This document shows positions 1-6,283 of a stretch of 7,494 nucleotides of DNA, one piece after another (positions within the stretch are counted from its first letter, which is position 1; every line of letters begins with the position of its first letter). Source of the DNA: Planctomycetaceae bacterium (GTDB taxonomy: Bacteria; Planctomycetota; Planctomycetia; Planctomycetales; Planctomycetaceae); contig JAESQE010000350.1 in the NCBI GenBank assembly GCA_016765335.1, positions 1 through 7,494 on the forward strand. The letters run 5' to 3'. The notes beneath the pieces are model-generated. The model saw only the letters and a list, made by a program, of their open reading frames with translations. It did no database searches and was not told the origin of the DNA. The position numbers and the translations under genes were made by a program.

Positions 1-99
1 GAAGAATCGTTAACCATCGATGATTATGGTATTGAACAACGATTATCTGTTGAAAATATTGAGTGGCAAGAGCAAACCCTATTGTTGCCAATGAACTAT
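1..99 (+). pseudogene. Upstream piece of the tyrosine-autokinase gene, out of frame with the rest
   Basis: Reading from base 1, the frame is open for 33 codons and stops at TGA 100-102. The peptide includes IDDYGIEQRLSVENIEW, polar and helix-prone, as expected for the coiled-coil part of a Wzz/Wzc chain-length regulator. The kinase frame that continues this gene (from 63) has stops at 21, 33, 51 and 60, so it cannot be the coding frame upstream. Adding one base between about 62 and 99, for example near 66, would join VENIEW to RANPIVANELL in one protein. I infer that this is the same gene broken by a one-base deletion or a sequence error. No convincing -1 slippery heptamer sits in the right phase. 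The alternative is an unrelated upstream gene ending here. Confidence 0.5.
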
Positions 100-1589
100 T
101 GAAAATGGGAATGGGCGTTGATTCTCGAGACATTTATGCCTCTGCCCGCGTACAGCAGCAACTGCTAGAAAATGAGGCAGCCCTTCGTGACAAACTGAAC
201 GGCAAACTCGGGCCAAATCACCCAGAAATCCTTGAGCTTCAAGGTCAAATTCAGGCGATGAAGCTTTGGCTTTCTACACGAACTCAAAAAGCGATCGAGG
301 GATCGAATCGTCTCAGAAAAGAGTTGGGGCCTCGCCTGCTGCAAATGGCTAAGCAAAGCTACGAACACGCACGCCTTAATGAAAAAGATATTTATGATCG
401 TTTTTCAAAGGAACAACAACAGGCCTCTGTGGTGAACCAGCGTCTGGCAGAACTGCTGATGGTTGAACGCGAACTGGAGAGGCTTTATTTAGATTCTGAT
501 ACTATCCGGGAACGAATCAATACGCTGGACCTGAATCAGCAATCATCACTACGAACAAAAATTACCAAACATGCAGAACCGAATCCAGTGCCCGTGACGC
601 CTCAATTAAGCATCACGCTGATACTGAGCCTGTTTTCGGGATTGTTCCTGGGGGCAGCAACAGTTGTTGTGCTTGATCTTCTGGATGATCGATTCCATTC
701 TCCAGACGACATAAAAGCTCAACTTGGCGCACCGGTTCTGGCAATGGTTCGCGAATTGCCTGCATTGCAAGCTGAGACAGGGGTCGATGCGTTATACACC
801 CACGCCAGACCGAATAGCGTGGAAACCGAAGCCTTTCGGACATTGCGTACTGCCATCGAGTTTGCTGGTGAAAGTTATCAACGGATCAGTATTTCGAGTA
901 CTGAACCCAGTGATGGAAAAACGACGGTTATTTCCAATACAGCTGCCGCGTTTGCCCAGGCGGGTAAACGGACATTGTTGATCGATGGCGATATGCGACG
1001 TCCTGGTTTGACGAAGCTGTTTGCCCTCAAAAGTCAGCATGGGCTATCCACAATTCTGAGAGACATTCGTCCCCCCGCAGAATCCGTCAAAGAAAATCTT
1101 GTGCATACCGCGATTCAAAATCTGGACGTCATACCGGCTGGCCCGCGTCCGACGAATCCTGTGGAATTGCTGACCAGCGATCATTTCAGCGAACTACTTG
1201 CCTGGGCCGAAGCAGAGTACGATCAGATTTTAATTGATGCCCCTCCTGCGTTGGCTGTTACTGATCCAGCAGTCATCGGACGTCTGGTTGATGGAGTCAT
1301 CTTAACGGTTCGACCAGATAGTAATCGTCGTCGAATGATCATCCGAGCTGCTGAGTCACTGACATCCTTTGGGGCAGATTTGATTGGTGTAGTTGTGAAT
1401 CGAATTGGTTCCTCCAGCGGTGAGTATGGCTACGGATACGGGTACGGCTATGGTCAAGGTTACGGTCATGAAGACCAAGAAGTAGACGATTCTGAAAATC
1501 CATGGCCAGAAGAAGAGCACATAGAGTTCCAGCAGCCGAAGAGAAAGCAGTTTTCCAAAAAAGATTACTCAGATAGACGAGCAGCATAA
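63..1589 (+). CDS. Wzc-type polysaccharide co-polymerase / BY-family tyrosine autokinase, N-terminus missing
   Basis: Inner-membrane protein that controls polysaccharide chain length and export by cycles of tyrosine autophosphorylation. Residues are counted from GTG 63. About 10-165 is a polar coiled-coil periplasmic region with the GNVR-like LGPNHPEILELQGQI. A proline-rich stretch (about 172-180) precedes a membrane helix at about 182-206. The cytoplasmic kinase follows: EAFRTLRT (256-263), Walker A EPSDGKTT (281-288), Walker A' LLIDGDMRRP with D308 and D310, and Walker B ILID (389-392). Six tyrosines (455, 457, 459, 461, 463, 467) form the C-terminal phosphorylation cluster. After it comes an unusual tail of about 40 residues, first acidic, then basic. 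Family members normally begin with a first membrane helix and a Wzz domain. These are absent here, and GTG 63 lies just after stop 60-62 with no clear ribosome site, so it is probably not the real start. The next gene follows in the same direction, suggesting an operon. Confidence 0.9.
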   Translation: MARANPIVANELLKMGMGVDSRDIYASARVQQQLLENEAALRDKLNGKLGPNHPEILELQGQIQAMKLWLSTRTQKAIEGSNRLRKELGPRLLQMAKQSYEHARLNEKDIYDRFSKEQQQASVVNQRLAELLMVERELERLYLDSDTIRERINTLDLNQQSSLRTKITKHAEPNPVPVTPQLSITLILSLFSGLFLGAATVVVLDLLDDRFHSPDDIKAQLGAPVLAMVRELPALQAETGVDALYTHARPNSVETEAFRTLRTAIEFAGESYQRISISSTEPSDGKTTVISNTAAAFAQAGKRTLLIDGDMRRPGLTKLFALKSQHGLSTILRDIRPPAESVKENLVHTAIQNLDVIPAGPRPTNPVELLTSDHFSELLAWAEAEYDQILIDAPPALAVTDPAVIGRLVDGVILTVRPDSNRRRMIIRAAESLTSFGADLIGVVVNRIGSSSGEYGYGYGYGYGQGYGHEDQEVDDSENPWPEEEHIEFQQPKRKQFSKKDYSDRRAA

Positions 1590-1612
1590 ATTCTGAACAG
1601 GATTTTGTAGAT

Positions 1613-1616
1613 GGAG
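1613..1616 (+). promoter_or_regulatory. Ribosome binding site for the polymerase/ligase gene
   Basis: GGAG lies 7 nt before GTG 1624. It supports a GTG start for the large membrane protein and translation from a shared message with the kinase gene, whose stop is 1587-1589. The ATG at 1632 is in another frame and cannot serve. Confidence 0.6.
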
Positions 1617-1623
1617 TGCGACA

Positions 1624-4350
1624 GTGGTTGGATGGAGTCAGCAATCAAACAAACAATCTTCGGGCCGATCAGGGAAATCTCGTCGATCTGGCAAGTCCAG
1701 CCGAGCATCCTTTGAGAATCGGGCGGGATCTAAACGCAATCCGTTAGATCTTCTTGAGATTGCAACAGATATTTCATTGTACGCCACGATCTTTCTTGTG
1801 CTGATGCTGTTTGGTGGTCGAACTCCCACGGGTCAGATTGTGTTGCTTGCTGGAACTGCACTGACTGCGTGTCTCTGGTTTATTCGTCGTGGCTTTGGCT
1901 CGAAATATTCATGGAAACTAACGGGATTGGAGCCAATATTTCTGCTCGCCGTGGGATTGTTTCTGTTTCAGCTGATGCCGATACCAGACAGCTTACTCAG
2001 CACCGTCTCACCCAGCTTGCAGCAATATTTGGGTAATGCCTTGCCTTCGGAAATTATTCCGACAGTCCATCCTGCCAGCGATTGGAATCGGGTTTCTCTT
2101 TCTCCTCGTGAAACTCGCTTGTCTCTTGTGGCAATCATTTGTGTGATCACTTTGTTTCTGATTATGGTACAACGCTTTCAGGACCGTCAGCGAGCAAGAC
2201 ATGTCGTTCTGGCAGTTGGATTGGGCAGTGCAGGTTATGCGATCTTTGGTGTTTTGCAGCAGCTGTTGAGTAATAATAAATTTCTTTGGATCTACGATCA
2301 TCCCTATACCGGAACACTATCTCACGCTAAAGGGACATTTACAAATGCGAACCATTTTGCCGGTTTGCTAGCGCTTTCTCTAGGCCCATTGTTGGCATGG
2401 ACACTTTGCAAACGAATCAAAACCTTGGCACAGAATGATGCCTGGCAGGCCGAATCTCGCACGGAATGGCATCTTATTATTGGTGCCATTGCGATGGCTT
2501 CATTATTGGTTGGAATTGTGTTGACCGGTTCTCGTGGAGGATTGCTACTGGCTGTGACCGGAATTGCTGTGACACTTATTCTGATTGTTGTCAGAAATTT
2601 GGCAGATGCTCGTTTGCCAATTATTTTATCACTCGGTGCAATCTTTTCGCTCGGTGGTATCGCTGTTGTTGGGGATCAGATTCTGCAAAAGAATGCGGAA
2701 GAACTCATCAGTGGCGACCTGGCAACACTTGATAACGATAATGCTCGTAGTTTTATTTGGTCCTCCAACATTAATGCCTGGCAACAATTTCCCTGGGTTG
2801 GAACAGGGCTTGGCACCCACGAAGACATCATTCCCGCGTTTCATGTGGGTGATGTCAACAGCATGAATTATACGCATGCTGAAAACAGTTACTTACAAAT
2901 TGGAACTGAAAATGGCCTGGCCGGCTGGCTGCTGCTTTCTGTTTCTGTGTTAATCATTGCCCGTGCACTGTATCTCAGAATTCGATCTGCAAATCCAGAA
3001 CGATCCGATACCCCATTTATGGCAGGTATTGCTGGTAGTTTTTGCGTTTTCCTGGTGCATGGCTGTTACGATTTCGCCTGGTATGCACCAGCGTATATGT
3101 TAGTTCTTGGTGTTTATCTTGCGTTTTTATTTTCGCATCACGAATCACAATCAAGTCCGAATTCATCTGGACGGCCAGTCAGGTATCGTCATTTTGCCTT
3201 TGCTGTTCTGGTTATTGCAGCAGGGGTCGGAGCTGGCGGTATGGTTTGGTCAGCAGCTGTTGCTGAGCAGGACGAATTTCAATACGTGAAATATTCTCGT
3301 CAGGGAGTCTCGTTTGGGTCTCCGCAAGAGGAATTGAATCTGCTTCGGTTACGAATTCTCTCCTTAAAAAAATCCTTACATGCTGATAACGAACAGTCAG
3401 AGGTGCATCTTCGGATGGCAAAATGTTTGCAACGTGTCTTGGAATTGCAAATGAAAGAATCGGATCAAGCGATGCCGTTGTCACAAATCCGAGCGGCTGT
3501 GTACAGCGGCGGATTCGAATCTCAGGAACAGCTTCAGGCATGGCTAAATAACCCCAGCGTAATGAAAAAATCGCTTCCCCTGGTCAAAGCCTGCTTGTTT
3601 CATGCGAAGCAGTCTTTGAAATACTGCCCTTTTAAGTCAACACCTTATTTAATTCATTCAAACCTTTGCTTTACAGAATCCCCTGATTCCAATTTACCCA
3701 ATTACTACCTGGCTCGTTCGAAACTTGTGGAACCCTGGTCTGCGAATATACCTTATACTGCCGGCATGCATGCCTGGGGGCAAGGGGAAATCGATACTGC
3801 AATCGAAATCTGGAAAGAGGTTTATCCCCAAAACGAAAAGGTCGCCCGGAAAATTATTGAGAATGTATCAAAGGCCTTGCCTGCTGATACGGTAGATAAA
3901 TTATTTGAACCGGATTTGAATCAGCTTATCAAAATTGTCAATGCCTATAAACCGTTCAATGAACCACAGGGGCAAGCAGCGATACTGTTGCTTGCTCGCA
4001 GAACTCTGGATGCGGTTCCTGAAATGACTCCTCAGGAGCAGGAAGACGCTTTGATCAACGCATTCGCTTACATGAACTCATCAGAGCTAGAAGAGCAAAC
4101 TACCGTTTATATTCAGCTTGCCAGTGAGTATTGCCAAGACTCTCTACAAATGCATAAAACATTTGGACGATGGCTAGTGAGACACAAAAAATATGAACTT
4201 GCTCAACCGTACTTGAAATATTGTTTGAAGCGAACACCGAATGATGTGCAAATTAATCAGCTTTTGAAAAGATGCGAAGAACAAATTCATTTCAAATCGC
4301 GACAAGTTATCAGGCCTGCTGGATTTCACAGGCGAGCCAATTCCTATTGA
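1624..4350 (+). CDS. O-antigen ligase/polymerase family (Wzy/WaaL-type) membrane protein with C-terminal TPR-like domain
   Basis: Probably polymerises or transfers lipid-linked polysaccharide at the outer face of the inner membrane. The first 40 or so residues are cytoplasmic and rich in Ser, Arg and Lys. I count about 12 hydrophobic segments between 50 and 548. The Wzy_C signature region shows GTFTNANHFAG (ending at 247), TGSRGG (301-306), WVGTGLG (391-397) and HAENSYLQIGTENGLAG starting at H418. R304 and H418 are candidates for the conserved Arg and His of this superfamily. From about 550 to 908 the protein is soluble and helical with TPR-like character, for example WGQGEIDTAIEIWKEVYP and RHKKYELAQPYLKYCLKRTP. 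This tail is about 350 residues, so the protein is about twice the usual length of simple ligases. It starts 34 nt after the tyrosine-kinase gene, fitting a polysaccharide operon. Sequence alone cannot separate polymerase from ligase. Confidence 0.85.
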   Translation: MVGWSQQSNKQSSGRSGKSRRSGKSSRASFENRAGSKRNPLDLLEIATDISLYATIFLVLMLFGGRTPTGQIVLLAGTALTACLWFIRRGFGSKYSWKLTGLEPIFLLAVGLFLFQLMPIPDSLLSTVSPSLQQYLGNALPSEIIPTVHPASDWNRVSLSPRETRLSLVAIICVITLFLIMVQRFQDRQRARHVVLAVGLGSAGYAIFGVLQQLLSNNKFLWIYDHPYTGTLSHAKGTFTNANHFAGLLALSLGPLLAWTLCKRIKTLAQNDAWQAESRTEWHLIIGAIAMASLLVGIVLTGSRGGLLLAVTGIAVTLILIVVRNLADARLPIILSLGAIFSLGGIAVVGDQILQKNAEELISGDLATLDNDNARSFIWSSNINAWQQFPWVGTGLGTHEDIIPAFHVGDVNSMNYTHAENSYLQIGTENGLAGWLLLSVSVLIIARALYLRIRSANPERSDTPFMAGIAGSFCVFLVHGCYDFAWYAPAYMLVLGVYLAFLFSHHESQSSPNSSGRPVRYRHFAFAVLVIAAGVGAGGMVWSAAVAEQDEFQYVKYSRQGVSFGSPQEELNLLRLRILSLKKSLHADNEQSEVHLRMAKCLQRVLELQMKESDQAMPLSQIRAAVYSGGFESQEQLQAWLNNPSVMKKSLPLVKACLFHAKQSLKYCPFKSTPYLIHSNLCFTESPDSNLPNYYLARSKLVEPWSANIPYTAGMHAWGQGEIDTAIEIWKEVYPQNEKVARKIIENVSKALPADTVDKLFEPDLNQLIKIVNAYKPFNEPQGQAAILLLARRTLDAVPEMTPQEQEDALINAFAYMNSSELEEQTTVYIQLASEYCQDSLQMHKTFGRWLVRHKKYELAQPYLKYCLKRTPNDVQINQLLKRCEEQIHFKSRQVIRPAGFHRRANSY

Positions 4351-4360
4351 TTCGATACTC

Positions 4361-4380
4361 GCTAGCGACTTGTCGCTTGC
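4361..4380. repeat. Short hairpin just after the polymerase gene
   Basis: GCTAGCGAC and GTCGCTTGC flank TT and pair along 8 of 9 positions (one T/T mismatch). It starts 10 nt after the polymerase stop codon. No T run follows, so it is not a standard intrinsic terminator. It may stabilise the mRNA 3' end or be a REP-like dispersed repeat. Confidence 0.45.
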
Positions 4381-4404
4381 AATGCCCGACAAAAATAAAC
4401 AAAA

Positions 4405-4599
4405 GGGTGGCTGGGGCGTAAAGGAAATTTTGAGGAAGTTATAGCCAGCCCATGCAAAACTGACTGGACCTCACAGGGTATTGTTCTGGCCCCAGAAGTA
4501 GCCAACACCTGGGGCCAGAACCACTTTCTTTATGCCCCCGTAATCTGTAAAGCAGAGCTACAGGGACAACTCAGCAATCGATTGGCACCCCAGCCACCC
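4405..4599. repeat. Symmetric 195-nt palindromic element, MITE-like or structured RNA
   Basis: The outer arms are perfect 12-bp inverted repeats, GGGTGGCTGGGG (4405-4416) and CCCCAGCCACCC (4588-4599). At its exact centre lies a second perfect inverted repeat of 13 bp, GTTCTGGCCCCAG (4483-4495) and CTGGGGCCAGAAC (4509-4521), around a 13-nt loop. The two spacers between outer and inner arms are each 66 nt (4417-4482 and 4522-4587). They pair only weakly, about 24 of 66 positions by eye. There is no coding frame of note inside. No clear target-site duplication is visible: the left flank is AAAA and the right flank CATT. It could be a non-autonomous mobile element, a dispersed palindromic repeat or a folded RNA. 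Confidence 0.55.
4483..4521 (+). terminator. Strong hairpin, possible transcription terminator of the polysaccharide operon
   Basis: A perfect 13-bp GC-rich stem (4483-4495 with 4509-4521) encloses a 13-nt loop, 133 nt after the polymerase stop. The sequence after the stem, CACTTTCTTTATG, is only moderately T-rich. Termination is therefore possible but not typical. The hairpin is also the core of the larger palindromic element. Confidence 0.35.
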
Positions 4600-4672
4600 C
4601 ATTATCGAATCAATTGCGTAGCTTGCGAAACATCATTTCGCTTACTTCCTCCAAGAGTTCGCAACTTCAAAC

Positions 4673-4753
4673 CTGGCGTTTCGGGCTGGTATTTCGGTGT
4701 CTGACAAACTCTTTTTTCTCGGTGCTCTCCGTGACCTTTGTGGCTCATTTTCT
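4673..4753. repeat. 81-nt dispersed direct repeat, copy 1
   Basis: This stretch aligns without gaps to 6284-6364 in the same orientation, with 72 of 81 positions identical by my count. It contains TTCGGGCTGG, ATTTCGGTG, CTGACAA and the shared end TGTGGCTCATTTTCT. The sequences outside both copies differ, so the edges are fairly sharp. It resembles widespread intergenic repeats containing CTTTGTGGCTCA-like words. Confidence 0.8.
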
Positions 4754-4779
4754 TTGTGCCTTCGAGCCTTTGTGGTTCA
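4718..4779. repeat. GTG-phased degenerate 9-nt repeat run
   Basis: Successive units read CTCGGTGCT, CTCCGTGAC, CTTTGTGGC, TCATTTTCT, TTGTGCCTT and, after a 6-nt gap, TTTGTGGTT. On the - strand this encodes peptides of the KGHGEHREK type, a recognisable product of dispersed repeats often miscalled as small proteins. It overlaps the end of the 81-nt repeat and extends beyond it. Confidence 0.55.
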
Positions 4780-4865
4780 AGCTGCATCAGTGAAAAGACT
4801 CCGATTGATCACGTTGCTAACCGGCTCAGAATAAAATCCATTGCCACATCTCTGGTAGATCCTTA

Positions 4866-4897
4866 CCCCCTCTAACTCCCCCTTGAAAAAGGGGAGA
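4866..4897. repeat. C-rich hairpin repeat
   Basis: CCCCCTCTAACTCCCCCTTG is followed by AAAAAGGGGAGA. CTCCCC (4876-4881) can pair with GGGGAG (4891-4896), or CCCCTT with AAGGGG. This wording is familiar from small palindromic repeats dispersed in many bacterial genomes, including cyanobacteria and planctomycetes. That recognition is from memory and not checked. Confidence 0.5.
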
Positions 4898-5055
4898 ACT
4901 TTGTGGCGAGCCACTACCAATGGTGATTCACTGTGAACCATGGCGCCCGGCTCGATATTAACTTCTGTATCAAACGCGGGTGAAGAATTGACATCGCTGT
5001 TTCGACCAACATAGAGTAAGCTCTGCGAAAGACTGATTGCTCGTCGGGAAGAAAC

Positions 5056-5471
5056 ATGCAACGATATTGCCGAAAACTACTTATTGGATTGCTGGTGCTG
5101 GCCTTTAGCCATGCGCCCATTCCGTGGGTGCATCAACACGCTGGCATGAACACAGGGCAACTTTCTGCTCACTCCCGGCTGTGGCTCTCAATCGTCCTGC
5201 GCCCAACCTTCCGCAGGGATGGCACGTCCATTTCTGCTCATTCGGTACGCCGGCAGACGATTTCACCAAGAATCTGCCAGTCTTGAGCGGCCCAGGAACA
5301 ACTGATCTGGACCAAGAATTGCGTCGCCAACGTTTATGCTCAACCATGTTCGTTCATTGCTCCGATCTACCAAATCGTAAGAAGACCGATGCCCTTATCA
5401 AAGATCGATCTTGCTCGCATGGTGTCAACCATCGCTATGCTCAAGAGGTTCTGGGTATTTATCTGCTTTAA
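5056..5471 (+). pseudogene. Small secreted or membrane-anchored protein of unknown function, frameshifted
   Basis: ATG 5056 begins MQRYCRKLLIGLLVLAFSHA, a clear signal peptide or membrane anchor, followed by PIPWVHQHAGMNTGQLSAHSRLW. After about 5184 this frame turns into low-quality sequence and stops at 5284-5286. The frame one base back continues with LNRPAPNLPQGWHVHFCSFG from 5187 and then TPADDFTKNLPVL, running to TAA 5469-5471. One added base near 5182-5190 would give a single protein of about 138 residues. I infer a broken gene or a sequencing error. The first half has WVHQHAG and the second GWHVHF, so the intact protein would be rich in histidines and might bind metal or haem; this is speculation. 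It lies upstream of, and in the same direction as, the cytochrome gene. I do not recognise a named family. Confidence 0.55.
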
Positions 5472-5594
5472 TCTTCCTAATGTCCAGTGAGCACGTAATT
5501 TGTGCAGAACAATCTTTTGCGATCCGCTTTGATTTGCAAAGAAAAGGTTCTGCACTGCAACTACCTTTCCTACACTTTACAGCTAACTCAACTC

Positions 5595-5599
5595 AGGAG
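5595..5599 (+). promoter_or_regulatory. Ribosome binding site deciding the cytochrome start
   Basis: AGGAG lies 7 nt before ATG 5607. The same frame is open upstream to an ATG at 5502, but that one has no such site. The 35 residues it would add are unlike a signal peptide and would bury the real one. Confidence 0.8.
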
Positions 5600-5606
5600 A
5601 CGATTA

Positions 5607-6101
5607 ATGAATTTGAATAAGAATACATGGTGTGGCTTTGGAGCCATTATAACTGGCGTAGTCGCGATGGCAGCATCAAGCCTGCTGATTGGAGACGCGC
5701 CTCTTGCCCGTGCCGAGTCACCTTCTAAAACCGGGAACATGACGCAACCAGTCGAAGACAATATGCACGAGTTCATGGAATACGTCTTCCAGCCCACTTA
5801 TAAACGGTTGCGAACGGCAATGGCATCTGAGCCGACCGATAACGCCACGTGGAAGGCAATTAAGTCTGACTCATTAATCCTGGCAGAAGGCGGAAACCTG
5901 TTGCTGATTCGCAAACCCGAAAAGAACGCTGATGCCTGGGCACAGCTGTCGGTCGATGTTCGAGAATTTGGCAGTAACCTCTATCAGGCAGCCAGAAAAA
6001 AAGATTACAAATCGGCTCAGCAGAACTACAAACTGATGCTGACGAACTGCAACAGTTGCCACGACAAGTTTGCCGATGGTAAGCACCAACTGAAACCGTA
6101 A
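5607..6101 (+). CDS. Secreted class II c-type cytochrome (cytochrome c'/c556-like)
   Basis: Encodes 164 residues. A signal peptide spans 1-36, with a hydrophobic core at about 11-28 and a likely cut after ARA (34-36). The mature part of about 128 residues is predominantly helical and has one haem-binding site CNSCH (148-152) close to the C-terminus, the layout of class II cytochromes c (four-helix bundle). H152 is the proximal haem ligand. M53 or M57, in NMHEFMEYV, could be the distal ligand, as in c556-type members; if neither serves, the haem would be five-coordinate as in cytochrome c'. Haem is attached outside the cytoplasmic membrane and the role is probably electron transfer or gas binding; the partner is unknown. 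The start is fixed by AGGAG at 5595-5599. No good promoter is evident upstream: TTCTGC (5548) and TACACT (5571), 17 nt apart, form a weak pair. A strong terminator follows, so it is probably the last gene of its transcript. Confidence 0.85.
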   Translation: MNLNKNTWCGFGAIITGVVAMAASSLLIGDAPLARAESPSKTGNMTQPVEDNMHEFMEYVFQPTYKRLRTAMASEPTDNATWKAIKSDSLILAEGGNLLLIRKPEKNADAWAQLSVDVREFGSNLYQAARKKDYKSAQQNYKLMLTNCNSCHDKFADGKHQLKP

Positions 6102-6137
6102 GTCAGTAGCCTGCCAGTTCAATATAGCAAAATCGCC

Positions 6138-6182
6138 GCACGTCCTCATTGTCTTACTGACGATCAGGACGTGCATTTTTTT
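6138..6182 (+). terminator. Intrinsic terminator of the cytochrome gene
   Basis: A perfect 9-bp stem, GCACGTCCT (6138-6146) with AGGACGTGC (6166-6174), is followed by A and seven T residues (6176-6182). It begins 36 nt after the cytochrome stop codon. Confidence 0.88.
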
Positions 6183-6200
6183 CGCAACTACCAGGAAGCG

Positions 6201-6275
6201 ATGAAGACAGTCAAAGCAGAGTTGCCCAGAGAACTCCGTACAGCGGAGCAGGTCAACCTCGAAGGGAAAGCGTGA
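6201..6275 (+). CDS. Possible 24-residue peptide or gene remnant
   Basis: ATG 6201 has AGGAAG a few bases upstream and encodes MKTVKAELPRELRTAEQVNL plus EGKA, ending at TGA 6273-6275. The peptide is charged, helix-prone and protein-like, unlike the repeat-derived frames around it. The same frame is open back to the cytochrome stop, through the terminator. It could be the end of a decayed gene, a small protein, or chance. Confidence 0.2.
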   Translation: MKTVKAELPRELRTAEQVNLEGKA

Positions 6276-6283
6276 CTCACTCG

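Larger units (their letters stand above)
4351..5055. other. Gene-free, repeat-rich intergenic region
   Basis: I see no convincing gene in these 705 bases. Short open frames on the - strand (4602-4787 and 4777-5061) run through repeat sequence and have repeat-derived peptides such as KGHGEHREK and FFKGELEGV. The region holds a hairpin, a 195-nt palindromic element, an 81-nt repeat copy with a GTG-phased tail, and a C-rich hairpin, each listed separately. The rest (about 4785-4860 and 4900-5055) shows nothing I can name. It presumably includes the promoter of the small gene at 5056. Confidence 0.7.

Noticed and set aside
73..82. Programmed -1 frameshift at AAACCCT in the kinase gene
   Set aside because: The upstream frame reads CAA ACC CTA there, so the heptamer is in the wrong phase for tandem slippage.
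4602..4787. - strand open frame of 61 codons
   Set aside because: It lies on the 81-nt and GTG-phased repeats; the KGHGEHREK-like peptide is a known signature of repeat translation and no ribosome site supports it.
4927..4937. Small palindrome TTCACTGTGAA as an operator
   Set aside because: Only 11 nt with an odd centre, far from any start codon (about 120 nt before 5056), and not repeated.
4777..5061. - strand open frame of 94 codons
   Set aside because: It crosses the C-rich hairpin repeat, has no recognisable domain or membrane segment and overlaps the promoter region of the + strand gene.
5502..5606. N-terminal extension of the cytochrome to ATG 5502
   Set aside because: The extension has no ribosome site and would hide the signal peptide that starts at ATG 5607 behind AGGAG.
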